Below, piece by piece: positions 44,711-57,915 of a DNA stretch of 64,000 bases. Origin of the DNA: Bagarius yarrelli. Lineage: Eukaryota; Chordata; Actinopteri; Siluriformes; Sisoridae. The stretch covers positions 744,001-808,000 of the forward strand of contig VCAZ01000138.1 of NCBI GenBank assembly GCA_005784505.1. Direction: 5' to 3'. The notes beneath the pieces were generated by a model that did not search any database, was not told the origin of the DNA, and saw only the letters and a program-made list of their open reading frames with translations. Position 1 is the first letter of the stretch. Every line of letters begins with the position of its first letter. Position numbers and translations under genes: made by a program.

Positions 44711-47700
44711 TGTAGACTCTTACCTGTCAACTCGCTGTGCTACATATTACCCACAGTGCCAATGTTGGCTGCACTACTCTTACACACTCACTACCTTCGA
44801 GATAATGGCTAGACACAACAGGTGAGTTTTCAGTGGAAGCACAACTAGGATTTGCACAAAATAGAATTCTACCTTTTCTCTTCCATGGCTATCATCCAGA
44901 GTACATTTCAAAATGACACCAAAGGAATGGAAGAAAGAATGGTGATCTTCCACAGATTTCTGATGGCACACATAAGGAGCTACTTTAGAAGCAGAAGATG
45001 TTCAGATGATGTTTCATTGCCGCTTATTCCCTTCTTAATATGTGTCATATGCTGCTGGCAGACTGGCTTGGTCTGCAGGCGGAATGTTTTTAATCGAGTT
45101 ATTCTAACTCGACACCAAAAGAAGATGGCTTGGCAGAAGGAGCTCCTTCCTGTGCTGACATTTGATGAACCTTTGCTCTTGCGAAAGTGTAGAAAGCCAG
45201 CTTCATACTCAAGTATGACAACATTGTAAGCCCCAAATATTCACCGTTACAAAACATTTTTATTAAACCTAAATCATAAATCAAAATAAACATAAATATA
45301 GTCTCAGATTATTTCGCTGAAGCTGGATGATGTCCAGACAGGATTAATGTTTCAGTCAGAGCGTGAACACACCATAGTGAGATACTGACGTGCCAATTCG
45401 CTGCATGAAGGAAGCATTCCAGATCGCCAAGACAGGATGTTTACGTTTCAGCTCCTCCTGTGTGTGTGTGTGCGTGTGTGTGTGTGTGTCTGTGTTAAGA
45501 GCCTTCACGCTGTAATCTAATGAAATGCTAAAAACACCTCTTACCTTGTTTTCATGCGCTCTTAATCATTTTCCTGGCATATGCTGACTAAACCAATATG
45601 GAGAGGCGTAACAAATGTCACCCTTATTTATCTACCGATCCCTACACCTTCCTGCAAGTTATGAAAAGCCATTTCTCTGACTCAGACGCCGACTCCGGGG
45701 AATATGTCTTACAGATTCATTAGATGCTATTTAAATGTTCACACCCGTCGACTCGTCCTGTCAATCTCAATTGGCTTGTGCAGTGAAACGCAGGCGTCCC
45801 TTAAGCCTTTACTTTCCTATCAACCTCTCTGTCATGCAAATTCAGGTAATGCTAATGAACAGCGCTGCCATGGTAATGTGTGACGAATGGCACTTCCACG
45901 CTGCTTTAGATCTGGACCTTGGCCGTGTCATTTCCTGTTGCCTGAGTTGCTCAGCCCTTCAAAGCTTCACATTGATCTCCACCATCTGCTTCTTAACAGA
46001 GGGACAAATTGCACATAGAGCCCTTCAATTTCCCCCACTGCCATTAAACACAACTGATTGAATAGACGAAGAGAAAGCAGGAGAGGGGTGAAGAGAGCAG
46101 ACATGTGGGACCAATCTAGAAAGCGCTACAGGAAAACAGTCCCCCTGCTACTAATTGACATGTGCTAACCCTTACCGGAGTGACCTTGCTAAAAGTTAAT
46201 GATTTGAGCTTCAAGATATTTTTAACAATGGATTTTTTTTGGATGTTTGCCAATAAGCCTATTTATGTCACACTGATCCTTTACAATTCATACAAAGGAG
46301 TCTACGTCAGGACATGTGATGAGAGAAAAGCATGTGGCATACATAAAAACCATTCATTACCAGGGGCTCACACCACCATATAGAACACTTTGTCTTTCAC
46401 ACAACATATGGCACCAAAGGGTAAACATAAGAGTCTGATGACTAAAGCAGAAGTTCTTCTGAGCTCTAGTTGAGACTTGATATTACACCCAGGAGTCCCA
46501 CACAGTTGTCTCGAAGACGTGTAAGCAGATCCAGAGATCACATCCTGATAAAGTTCTTAGACAGGAAGCATGAGCAGATGGAACATCCTGCATCATAAAT
46601 AGTGGCCATGCTGTAAGCACACCAAAAGGAGTTTTGGATTTATTGATGCTAATGGATGATTTGGGAGGTTGCTTGTATATCACATCAGATGATTTTGTAT
46701 TTCTGACAGAAATAGTGCCGGACGTGCTTGAAATGAGCTGGACAGAGAGAAAAAGATCATAAATGCTTTCCTGCCACACCAAAGACAGCACAACATGATG
46801 ACTGCAGTTTATCACTAGGAAAGTCAGCGTGTTTTTAGGAAAATAGACTGTAGGTCTCCTTGAAGGTACATTTTTGCATGCATTTGCTTGTGAGCTTTCC
46901 TTCACTTCCTACTCAGTGTTCATACTCACCAACCTTTTTTAAATGTTAATCAGAAAGATTATTTAATGTGCAATCTAATGTATAATCTTTCTATAGTAAC
47001 TGTACCCAAAGAGATAAAACACTCAAATATGACAATAATTAAAGGCAGGTTATGCGTTATTTATTTTAAAGCATACATTCTTCCTCATCTTCATCGTCAT
47101 CCAGACCTTGTGATTTCTATTAGCCCATACTTTGCATTTTTTACCCATATCATTTGCACTTGTCTAATTCTGGGTTTGTAAACCTGACAATCAACTGGCT
47201 GGAATTATTTACTCTGCACACATGACAGGATGTTATTCTTATCTTGGTCAGAAAAGCCAGTGTATGTAAAAGGAGTGCCAGAGTGTTGGGTTTGCATTTA
47301 CATATTCAAATTCTTCGGCCGCTTTGATTGGATGAGGTTTTGGCAAAACGAGCCAACCCTTCCTCTGATTTTCAAGTGACAAATGGAATGGCTTCTGGCT
47401 CAAATATTCAGATTTGTGCTCATCCTGCTGCCAGTTTTCACAGATACACTATGCCATTGTGCAGCAGTGTGAAACTCTGCAAACTGCATCCAAAATCTTT
47501 TTGTCCTTTGGGAGCAGGCCCGGAGCCCGGCACGTGCACCGAAAAAAGGTTGCTGCACCCTCCTAAACAGTGTTTAATTCGCTTAATATAAATCAGTAAC
47601 AATTAAAATAAATTGAACATTTATAATTTTTACATAATAAAATTAGAAACTACAGTTAATAGATTATTTTATTAATAAAAATGAAACCGTTTCTCTGGTT

Positions 47701-48842
47701 GTATTGCGTCTCACATGTCACTACAGTAATCCCTTCAGCTTTTTAAAATGGTAAGTTGTGTTTATTTAATCAGCTTAAATGCTTGCAATGTGATTGTGGT
47801 AAAATTAATTGGTTTTGTAAATTCCTTGTTCTCTTTTCTAAAATTTTATTTTTTGCAATAAAAATATATTTTGTTGCTGATTGTGTGCCCCCCTTTTAGA
47901 TGTGGTCTGCTGCGGAGTCCATGTACCATGGAAGAGTAGAAATATAAAGCAGTTTTATCTGCATACAGGATATAAGTACATGTAACTTCATAATAATATA
48001 TTCATATTAATTATTAGTAGAACATATTTTTAGTAGAATGAAAAATTTTAAAGCCTAGCCATCTGTATAATCTTATAATCTTCTTTACAATATGACGTTA
48101 CACCAGCAATGCCTTAAAAAATACAGGGTTGAGAAATCACAAAGTTACGCCTGTTATTGTCAAAGTTAGAACATAATTTCCCTTGTGAAACACAATAACC
48201 TTCTCCCTTGTCAACGTGACCTCGTCCCTTCATATCGCATACATATGGATTGGCATTTTATTTAACCTTAGCACTGTACTTTAGCCTTTTTCATCCTCCA
48301 TAGCTTTAAAATAGAATGTAATATCAGCTTTATTGAGTGTGCAGTGCCTTTGTTCCGGGATATGAAGGTAAACTGGGCCTCTTCGGGTGATGAATCACTC
48401 CAGAGGCCCGTTTGGGTGCCTGGCTTGTGTTAACGACTTGTTCAGCGGGATACTCCTGGGTGGCTTGGCTCTTTTCAATTGCTACTCGGCACAATAAAGC
48501 GGTGAGAGCACTATAATAACCTGGCAGGGGTTAGAGATGTGACAGTGCTGCCAATGATGCACGGAGCAGAGAGCAGTGACCTGAGCAGGATTATCTATGG
48601 TGGTGGGGTTGCAGACACTTGGAGAGAGGGACTTTTATTATAAAGTGTTTTATTGCTCATGGGGGTTAGGTGCTGACTGGCAGAGGAGGAGATGCAATAA
48701 AATGGGGTAGTAAAATATTGCGTCTCAAGCTTTCAGTTGTCTAGTAACTCTGACAGAATTACTGTGAAGGGGAGGCGGGTGGCTAAGTGTGTGTGGGTAT
48801 GCAGCCTATCTGTAAGTGTAGTGTGCATACCTAAACAAGTAG
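43756..48842. other. unique DNA with candidate regulatory blocks
   Basis: No gene is recognised. The longest non-repetitive frames (44852-45229, 125 residues; 46483-46905, 140 residues; 45735-46061, 108 residues) have no domain I can name and are not flanked by clear splice or promoter signals. Complex blocks that may be conserved non-coding elements are about 44230-44640, 44880-45110, 45600-46060, 47230-47590 and 48330-48640. A GA microsatellite is at 44661-44710 and a TG-rich one at 45462-45490. Confidence 0.4.
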
Positions 48843-48845
48843 ATC

Positions 48846-48849
48846 TGTG

Positions 48850-48884
<35 letters not shown>

Positions 48885-48929
48885 ATGAAAGAGAGAGAGA
48901 CAGAGAGAGGCAGAGAGAGAGAGACAGAA

Positions 48930-48970
<41 letters not shown>
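48846..48970. repeat. (TG)n and (GA)n compound microsatellite
   Basis: A TG run (48846-48885, one interruption) is followed by a GA-rich run (48891-48970) with regular AGACAG and AGGCAG variants. The plus-strand 82-residue frame through it encodes Val/Cys and Arg/Glu repeats only. Confidence 0.9.
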
Positions 48971-48973
<3 letters not shown>

Positions 48974-49180
48974 TATAAGTTATAGTGTGTGTCTAGGTTA
49001 GGCTCTGTGTGTTAAACTGCCAGAAAGTGAGGTGAGATTGGCGTTTATACTGAAGTCAAGTGACTAAAAAAGACATTTAAAACTGAACTTTTCCTAAGTA
49101 ATAAAGCAAAATACTTATTAAAAACAAATTTCCTAGTTTAAATAAAAATAAAATACCCTAATGAAAGATATAATGTACAT

Positions 49181-49790
49181 CAGTGGTGTGCAGTCAGGGC
49201 CAGCAATTCTTCCCTGCTGCTTAAACAATATCAGAAGCTGACCTCCAATTACAAATATAAAGTCTAATATTTGTTCTATTAAATTGTATTAATTTGTTAC
49301 CAACAGTTTATTCTCTTTATTTCGTAGCATTTCTCTCGGCTGCACTGCTTCCAGTATGTGTATGTGGATGTTTCTTTGCGCTGTCATGTTAATCTAATTT
49401 GCCCAGAGTCTTCAGAATCAGTAGTGCTGCCCATGTAACTTAAACTTATATTAGCAGTGACAGATCCCTAATTGGTTAAAAACTGTCAGCATTTTTTTAT
49501 CCTCTGAACTGTCACAGCTAAGTTTGTCTAGTGAAACCCATCTGTACAGTTAATTTAGAATTTTTACGTCCATAATGGCTGACAGAAGAGGAGAAATTGA
49601 CTTGGTCTCAGACATACTTAAAAATCAGTTTTCAAAGCAGACCTTTCACAGAAAAAAGACATCCTGAGGAGAGTTCAACAAACCCCGAAGCTAACTAGTC
49701 TCAGCCCAGGAAAGATTTTCCAGACCAGTGCAGACGAGCGGTAAAGCTGGCTTAAAGCCTTTAAATGTTATCTTTAATGTTTTTGTCAAG
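49181..49790 (+). mobile_element. hAT-like transposon 5' region, copy 2
   Basis: The left end opens with CAGTGGTGTGCAGTCAGGGC, a form typical of hAT terminal repeats. About 390 bases of leader precede a transposase start at 49575. The leader matches the copy at 8825-9335 in inverted orientation. The 3' end of the element is not identified. Weak protein-level similarity may continue to about 49910. No target duplication could be assigned, because the right end is missing. Confidence 0.65.
49575..49743 (+). pseudogene. hAT-type transposase N-terminus, broken
   Basis: The ATG at 49575 opens a frame starting Met-Ala-Asp-Arg-Arg-Gly-Glu-Ile-Asp-Leu, then Ser-Asp-Ile-Leu-Lys and Thr-Phe-His. It stops at a frameshift in a run of A (about 49653-49659). 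In the next frame the similarity resumes (Thr-Pro-Lys-Leu-Thr-Ser-Leu-Ser) and ends at a TAA near 49741. This resembles the N-terminus of the ZMYM1-like/DUF4371 hAT transposases that are abundant in fish. The identification is by memory of the family. The zinc-finger, catalytic and dimerisation regions are absent. Confidence 0.55.
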
Positions 49791-52700
49791 TCAAGTATTG
49801 ATTTTGAACTGCTCCAGATGTTGTACGTGGCACAGTTGCGGTTGTATTGTAGAGGTTTGGAGTTTTCTTAACCAGGTTTCTTGCTTTAATAAACATGGTT
49901 TTCACCCTCAATACGTGAAATGTCTCTCTCTTTCTCTCTTTCTCTCTTTGTAATGAGTTTTTGTATAATATTGATGGTTTCTATAATTGCGACGTGATAG
50001 TGGTGATACTAAAAGGTGTTTCAGTTGGGTATAAGCCCGTATAAGCTTTAATTAGGAATTGCGCTTACTGTGATTTTGTTAAGAAATACTTGTAAATTAA
50101 ACTTGTAAATTGACTTGTAAATCAAACAGTACATTTAATGCACCATTAACATACACTGGTAAACAGTCTAGGGTTAATGTAAATCCATGCTGTTTATTTG
50201 TTAAACGCCGTTATTTATTTTTAAAGTTTGCATGTGAATAGACAACTAACAACTGGCGAAAGCACTGAAAGCATGACTGCCAGACTAAGGTTACAGTCAA
50301 AGGGCATTTTATTCTCGTTGTAAGGGGCAATAAAGTTCACCTGCACTTTAAATAATTATCTATCGCATTATTATATAGCAAATTAGCTTTATCCGTAGGG
50401 AGGCATAGAAGAGTTCTTAACCGAGACAGCTAAGAATAAAAAACAACTTACAAAAATGAGGGTAGTAAATAAATACACAGCTGGCTTCTTGTTTTAGGGT
50501 CAAAGAGCCCCAGAATGTTTTATTTTAAGATGCCAGTGCATAGCAGTAGTGCTGCCATTTCCACAAAGTGGAAAAAGCACCTTTTTAAGCAGCTTCTGTC
50601 CAAACTATTCCCACCCTTTTGATATGCATGATCTGGGTTTTTATAGTATATTTTCCCTCTGTCTGGGACAGGGCCAGCCCAAGCCTTTACGGGGCTCTAA
50701 GCTGAATTTTTTGCACACTATAAACCTAACATACATGTTATTAATTTTATTTGTTGTAGCTTTGTTAATTACATCATACCAATGTTTTTACTCGATTTTA
50801 AACTGTAACAGTAGCAGAACCACAAAAGTGCTCAAGTGATGATTTACAGTGTAATTTATAATGTCTTGCAGTCCTACGTAGCATACTTAATGTGGAGTAC
50901 TGGTAAGTAGCTAAATAAATCAGATTTAATAAAGCCATTGTCCATTGACATAATATATATATAAAAAATGATCTGTCATTTACTTTTGGGGGGCGCTTGT
51001 GCCTTGAGCTGCCTCTCCTTTGAAATGATTGTAAAACACATTAACACATTTCACGCATTTTCTCGTTGTTATATTTACGTTGTCAACGTAATCAATGACG
51101 TCAACACGTCGTTGTGCAATAATAATTAATAATACATGATAATTACTAACAATATATTACATTTCTTATTTTTCCAGCAGAAGGCTGTCTAGGTCTTTTT
51201 CCTGTAGTTTACCTTGCTTAAAAAAAAAGTGATGTATTAGACCCGGCCACTTTCCTTTGCCCCCTGCGCTGGGTTTTGATGCTTATGCACTCATACAGTA
51301 AATGCTTTCAGTGATGAAAACAGGTCAGCATGGATACTCTGATCAGTCTATAGCCCCAGTAGGCAGTGTGTGTTTTAATACCTTTATATCATAGCCAGCA
51401 TCCATTTTCGTCAGCAGTTTGTTCGGCAGAAGCTCCTCTGTTGGATCAGACTAGACAGGCTTATATATAGTAGCAGTAAACTTTATGTGCCTGTGTCCCT
51501 GTCACCAGATGCCCTTGCTTGGATCACTTTTGGTGGGTACTGGCAGATTTTCCCAGATTTTTACATTTGCCTATTTTGATGTTTACAATGTATTTAATGA
51601 ATTCGTACGATATAGCCCACCCCTCAACCGGTGCTATTGTAATAACAGAATAATAACTGTTGTTGATAAATGTTATTGCTTCTATCTATTTCCTGTTAGT
51701 CAATGATTTGAAATATTATTGGTTGTTTTTTGTATGCGATTTAACTCAAGCCCTTCACTGAATGCTTTAACGGAATGTGTGTGTGGGTGGGCGAGTGTAA
51801 AAGATTAGACTGAACAGAATGCTGACACACACACACCCTGCCAAGGCCAAACCCATCTCTTAGCCTGTCTCTGAACAAAAAACCCACACACAACACAACA
51901 CATCACGCAACACACTGAGTCGACTTCACAGTTTGGAAAATTATGCTTTTTCTTTCCAGATGAAGGCATGGCACAAAATGGGCAGCTTTAGTTGGAAACT
52001 GTGTTTCCATACTAGTGTGTGTGTGTTTTTATTGTATATCACTCTCGAATGTGCATATGACGCGCTTATTCTGCGTCTCTCATTACAGTTGCTTTGGCAG
52101 GCTGGCAGCCGGTAATGGACGCCAAGCTGTCAGGAAAATTTGTAGCCGTCTGCTTTACAGGAGTTCTCCATTCCAATCAGGAGCTGTCAACCCGGGCCAA
52201 GGTGGATATTAATGGCGGCCGCTAACTGTCTCACAAATTCTCCACACTATTCAGGAGCAGCCATGCCATACAGGCCACACTCTTGGGAGTTTTTTTAACC
52301 ACTATAGACGAACTGTACCTCAGCCAGTGTAACTGCCTTTCCAACACAGAATTAGCACCAGCATTGGAAGACTACTGGTGTTTCTTAGATGGTGTTTACA
52401 AGTGAAATGTCATCATTGTACAGCACTGTACAGGGGTGTTGGGTCATAAATAACGCTCCTCTTGCTGGGAACTAGTAAGCCTTATTGATAGAAACGTTCC
52501 CTTTAGAACTATGTGGAACTAACAGAAAGAGCATGTGTGGGCTAGCTAGAGAAACACTGACACATTCAACTAATAAATCCTTCAGGTCAAAAAGGAAGCA
52601 CAGAGTGACTAAGAATATCAAAACTTTTGCATTCTAATTGGATTGAACTACACGTTTTAAAAGTTCTACATTTGCCTCTGAACACAATAAGCTAAACACA

Positions 52701-54082
52701 TGTATTACATGGATCTGCAACCATTTAGGTAAGCATTGCACATAACATTTCAAAGTGTCTTGAATTACATTCAGCTCTTTAAACCTCTAACTCGAAATTC
52801 GATTTTAGACTGATTACTTTATTCTCCGTGAAAAAACAACAAAAAAAGCAATTTAACTCTTGCTGGTCTGCTGCTCCTGTACACTTCTTTTTATTCTGCT
52901 TATATCTTTCATCTCTCATCTTTCAATCATCACTCAACCTCCCTGCTTTACAACACAATTAAAAGAACAGCCAGCAGACATCCCACATTCCTGACCCGAT
53001 CAAGCTCTCATTATGCTCTTAAGAGGTGTAACAAGCCCTTGTCTGCAGATTTATTCTGATTATTAACTGGTGCTGGAAGGCAGCCAGGTACGATGCCTGT
53101 CACTTTCCTTCTGCCAGTTAGAATTGACTTCGGGCTAGTTCTCTTAAACAACCAAAGAGCACATGCTTTGTGCTTTAAACCGGTAATTATTCTGGTTGTG
53201 CTCAGAGGCTTTACTTATTCAGTCTTAATCATAACTAATCCTTCCTGACTCTGCAACACAAAGCAGGTAAAATGTAAAACTGTTAAAAGAGTGAAACTGT
53301 TAATCTCATAAGAAAACAAGCGTTATATGTTATGATCTGCATCCCTGCACAAATCTGACCACAGACAGCAAACAAAACCCGATGGCGCCTGGTGTTATTT
53401 CCATTTTTACGATAATAACGGAGGACTTTTGTCTTTTTGCTATGTGCTGAATACAAACAGCAGCCAAAGGGGCATTTATGAGAATCCCTGGTATGTGGTG
53501 TGGCAAGTTAGATAAAGTGTTCACACAGGGGCATAAGTGCAAGGTAAAGAAGTAAAGCCACTGAGCCTGCGGGTTTGCAACGCCCTTTTACACACCCAAA
53601 TAAGTGTGCAACAACATGCTTGTGCCTGCAAAGAAAACACACACACACAAATAATATCTCAAATATGTGGGTCGGCTCGGCTCTGTTCTGGAAACAGACA
53701 GGTAAGCAGCCTAAAAGAAATCAGTATGATAACATACAGAATCGCACAGAAGACAGCAGTCGTAATGATGTGTTGCAGTGTGGTGAGCAGTGATTTGGCC
53801 TCAGCTTCCGGCAGGCTGTCTGTCTGAGTTGCCTCATTACGGTCGAGCTCACTCCATGGACTGTGGACACACACATTTACAAGTCTAACAGGGCACAAAC
53901 AAGTCAAGCCCTCTTGTTATCTGGGGACAATGGGAATTGTTGTGCCTTGTAAAAGATAAAACTAAATTGATACATATTTTGTGGAGGCTTCAGTGTTCTA
54001 ATTTAAATCATAATAGATCTTGTAATTTTAAGCATTAAAAGTAGTAATTAAATCTACAACACACCCAAGGCATCAGTCGGTT

Positions 54083-54084
<2 letters not shown>
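49791..54084. other. unique DNA with a strong candidate regulatory block
   Basis: No gene is recognised. Positions about 51930-52290 are the most complex part, with GCTGTCAGGAAAATTTG, CCATTCCAATCAGGAG and GGTGGATATTAATGGCGG, free of repeats, and look like a deeply conserved non-coding element (untested). Further candidates are about 50590-50660 and 53060-53200. A CT run lies at 49921-49949. Positions 50840-51240 are AT-rich. Confidence 0.4.
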
Positions 54085-54122
<38 letters not shown>

Positions 54123-54244
54123 TGGTACATGACAGAACAGAGCACAATTACAGGCCCAGCTATGCCACCACATCACTAGAGAGGCATGTAATCTCAGATT
54201 TCATCACACAAACTATCACTGTATCCCTCACACCTGTTTCCCAA

Positions 54245-54283
<39 letters not shown>

Positions 54284-54302
54284 TCACACACACACACACA
54301 CG
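54085..54302. repeat. TG, CT and CA microsatellite cluster
   Basis: (TG)n at 54085-54123, (CT)n at 54247-54285 and (CA)n at 54285-54309 lie within 220 bases. The 100-residue frame across them (54086-54388) is repeat-driven and is not a gene. Confidence 0.9.
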
Positions 54303-54309
54303 CACGCAC

Positions 54310-55260
54310 AAGGCTCTGTAAATCACCTCTTCAAAGCCTTCATTTGTTCAAGGCTTTAAGTGTTGACAGTTGCCTCAGGTGTAAGTAGTCAGCTGTCATA
54401 ATAAGGTCAATAAACACTCACTTTAGCATAACTTGATGGTCTACTATTCATTTGACAGGTTTTTGGGTTCAAAAGCGGACATGATTCTAAGGTGGGAAAG
54501 CCGCACCCATGTTCCCTCGGTTTAGGGACTTGTCTAGGTTTAAAAGAGCTCTGATTCAACATAATCTTCATTCCATGCCTTTTGTAGCGAGAAAGCTATT
54601 TTAGTTCCTGTTTGTTCAGTATAATAAATGGCCTCTGTGTGTCTTTCATTAGCCGTTAAAATGCAGTGCGCCGCAGCCTAACACACAGGAATTATAACTC
54701 TTATTGGGGAGTCATAACTGCATCAATTCATCTTTCATGGCAAGTACTCTGTGACTAAAAACTCCACACACAAACACAAAGCTAAATATATAAATCCTAA
54801 TCAGAATGAATATTTAAAGAAACGGATATTGCTTTAGTTTAAACAGCTTCTGTCATGTTCTAAAATTGAGCGTGGATTGTATCCACTGCAACACAATTAT
54901 CAGGAAACATTATTTACCAAACATAGTTTCACTAAATATTCAATTCAGGAAAAGGCAGGAAAGGAAATGTTAAAGGACGTGGAGCAGTTTTCACAAGCAA
55001 TATCGAAATCACCTCATCCAACCCATGCATGATTAACAAGGAGTAATATCACGCTTGAAGGTCTAGCCACCTTCTGACAATTACACTTATTCCCTACTGC
55101 TCACATTTCAAAGAAATCAATTTGGGCATGCATTCATGAACTTCTCTTCCATATTTCATATCACATTTTTTATGAATATCACTGGGTGGATTTGTGAAAT
55201 AGAATTTTGTTTTTACAACAACAATTAACATGTGGCTGATATTGCAGTAGATGTGGAAAA
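54310..55260. other. unique non-coding DNA
   Basis: I see no gene or clear repeat. The sequence is moderately AT-rich. The frame at 55094-55330 on the minus strand overlaps the SINE and is not a gene. Confidence 0.4.
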
Positions 55261-55440
55261 GTGGTGGCTTAGTGGTTAAGGTGTTGGACTGATACCAGTA
55301 AGACCAGGGTTCGATTCCCATCACTACCAAGCCACTACTGTTGGGCCCCTAAAAAAGGCCCTTAACCCATAATTGCTCAGTTGTATAAAAGAGTTAAATG
55401 TAAGTCACTCTGGAAAAGGACGTCTCCCCAATGATGTAAC
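55261..55440 (+). repeat. tRNA-derived SINE with intact promoter boxes
   Basis: Full-length copy. It has A-box TGGCTTAGTGGTTAAGG, perfect B-box GGTTCGATTCC, the body CTGTTGGGCCCC and CCTTAACCCATAATTGCTC, and the tail GTAAGTCACTCTGGAAAAGG. It is the least diverged copy in the window. It ends next to an exact 29-base tandem duplication. Confidence 0.85.
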
Positions 55441-55495
55441 GTCCACTTGGGCAGACTTTAGACATTAACGTCCACTTGGGCAGACTTTAGACATT
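55438..55495. repeat. exact 29-bp tandem duplication
   Basis: Two adjacent identical 29-base copies, each starting AACGTCCACTTGGGCAGAC, start right at the 3' end of the SINE. No mismatch is seen, so the event is recent or is an assembly artefact. Confidence 0.9.
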
Positions 55496-57229
55496 TAAAA
55501 CGGCGAGACCAGCTTTCATTGTAAACGAAGCTATTTGTGGTGCAATAGATTCATTTTAAACTATTTCATACTTTGTCGCTAGGTGGAACGTAAACCCTTA
55601 AGGCAGTGCAGCAGTACTTTTGTGTATTTTTGTAAGTACATATGGTTCCTGGTATTATTGAGTAAGCTACAGCCCAAACAGAACGAGTTGACAAGCAGCA
55701 GACATGCCTACTCCCGCTGAGATGTGTGGGCAAATCTGCTCACACTCATCAAGCTCTAAAAACACCTCTGTAGGACGTTGGAGGGTCAAGCAGTGGGTGC
55801 TGAAGTATGTGTTGAAAGCTGCGAGTCCTCCAAAGAGCTTGAACTCTGAGGGCTAGTTTGACAGCAGCAAGGAAGTGGAACGGATTCGTCTCTTTTGGCT
55901 TGTGTTCAGCACGTGGAATGCCGTCTATGTCAATCCAGCCCTGTTTTTCCCCTTTCAGAAAGTGTTCCGTTTCTTTGAAGGGGAAGAAGAGGCCTATAAA
56001 TTGTCGGTTTGGCCTACCACAGACTTTGCCAGCCCTACATCCTGTGTATAAGCTCTGCTATGCCGGGTAAATGGAGTTACTTTGCTCACTATAGCCTCTT
56101 CAAATGTAAATTACAGCACAGAATGTTATTGCACTGTCATTATTTGTTGCAATAATTTGTCCGGCGAGTCTCTGTGTGTACACACTCACTTAATTTGTTA
56201 TTCAGATGCTCTAACAGCTGTTTGAAATGTTGTTATTCTTGGTTTATCACCTCACTCGGAAAGGAGTTTAGAGCATAAAGGGACCTTTCACATGTCACTG
56301 AGAGCGGGATGTTATGGTCTCCGAGCTGAGATTTTTAAAAAAAGAACTGCATGAGTCATTTTATGAGGCTAGAAAACAGTAAAAACGTCAGGCTTCCACA
56401 GAATTATTACTATATAATGTATGCGCTTAACTTTTTGTCATCTGGTAGACAAATAAAAATAGGAGCTTTTGTCAGGGGTGCAGCAGATGAAATAAAATCA
56501 GTTTTCGAAATGTCATCAGCAAATATTCAGCTAGTCAGACCCAATAGTCAAGTAATAAAGGAAGAAGGCGAGTGCATTGAACAAGCTATATTTATTAAAA
56601 TCCTCTACAGATCAATGAAATAATAAACAGAATCATCTCGGCTAACATTGTTTATCGATGTGAGCACATATAATAAGCTCAAATAAGAGAGCTTGATATT
56701 TGTGTAATATTCAATGTTTAATTTATCTAAGTCATATCTTTTTTTTTCTCTCTGGTCTTGTAAATTATTGGTTGATATAAGAACTTAATCTAGTGATTGT
56801 TGTAACTGGATAATTTTATTATATTTTTACTTGCTACCTTAGTAAATTAACGAATCCCTTAAGTGTTAAGTATTCAAGACTATAGATGTGGTGTCTGTTT
56901 AGGCTGTTAGCTTGTAGCACAGTGCTATGGAATTCTGGAATCCAACTGATCAGAAAATGTGGATTTATTATTTTTAATTAAAGAAGATCTGACAGCAGTC
57001 CCCAATTGTTTATAATAAATTATTTAACATCTATAAATGGACTACTTCTATTAAATAAAAACAGTGTATGCTTCATAATACTAATAAGCTAATAATTAAT
57101 TGATTCAAAGATATGTTGTGGTTTCCTCAAAGAGTTGCGTCAGGAGGGGTTTATTAAACTATGGAAGGTGTTTCAGGACAGAAGACGTTCAAAGATTGTG
57201 GCAAAGATATGTTCTACTATAGAACATGT
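55496..57229. other. unique DNA with a candidate regulatory block
   Basis: No gene is recognised; the frames at 55858-56070 and 56351-56623 lack domains. Positions about 55880-56290 are sequence-complex (TATGTCAATCCAGCCC, TTGCACTGTCATTATTTG, CACTTAATTTGTTATTCAG) and may be a conserved non-coding element. Positions 56640-57120 are AT-rich. Confidence 0.35.
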
Positions 57230-57915
57230 AGTAAAATTTCCTGTGGTAAATACCGTAGTGCTTTAACTTTGCCTAAGTTAATATATCACAGTAAATTGCA
57301 TCTTAATTCATTACCACAATAAAATAATTTGTTGTGATAATTTTATTATTCTTGTCATAATAACTCTAACTACAGTAGCAGAAACAAATGACTTTACTAT
57401 ATAATTACTACCGTAAATGTACCACAACCCCATTCATAGCACAAAGCAGAGCAAAATTGTATCAACGCAACATATGCAAAATCTCATAAAATGAATAAAA
57501 CCAACAACATGTTAAACTATTAATTTTTCATTACTGTTGAACATTTTTGCTGCATTGTTCACCCGAATCAATGGTCTGACATGGCCGTCCATTAGAAATG
57601 GAAATCTGTTTTGTTTCACACTTGAACCGACTGTTCCCTACTAACAATTGTTTTCGATTTACTACAGTTTTTTCTATAGTATGGCGTAAACATTTACAAG
57701 TGTAAAAACTATAACACACTAAATACTTACTACTTAATAGTAAAGACTACAATATGATATAGTTTACCACAGTTTTTTGTTTACTCTGATAACTTGTAAG
57801 TTAAAAAATACTACATATTTACTACATTTTATTAATATTATAGTATGCTGCAGTAAAATGTAGTAACGACTCTAATATAATACAATACAGTATACTACAA
57901 TTTACTAGAACTTGC
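57230..57915. repeat. possible teleost repeat rich in ACTAC/GTAGT
   Basis: Words of the form TTTACTACAG, TACTACATT and ATAGTA recur about every 30-60 bases on both strands, and both ends carry CTGTAG/CTGTGG-type words. The pattern resembles a fish DNA-transposon-derived repeat built on 'actatagtaaatactacag'. It could also be chance in AT-rich DNA. Confidence 0.3.

Noticed and set aside
44852..45229. 125-residue open frame with a hydrophobic stretch
   Set aside because: Cysteine/isoleucine-rich middle looks like a membrane segment, but no family is recognised, no promoter or splice sites flank it convincingly, and AT-rich DNA gives such frames by chance. Kept only as part of a possible regulatory block.
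46483..46905. 140-residue open frame on the minus strand
   Set aside because: No domain, no transposon similarity and no exon-like boundaries that I can see. Transcript data could change this.
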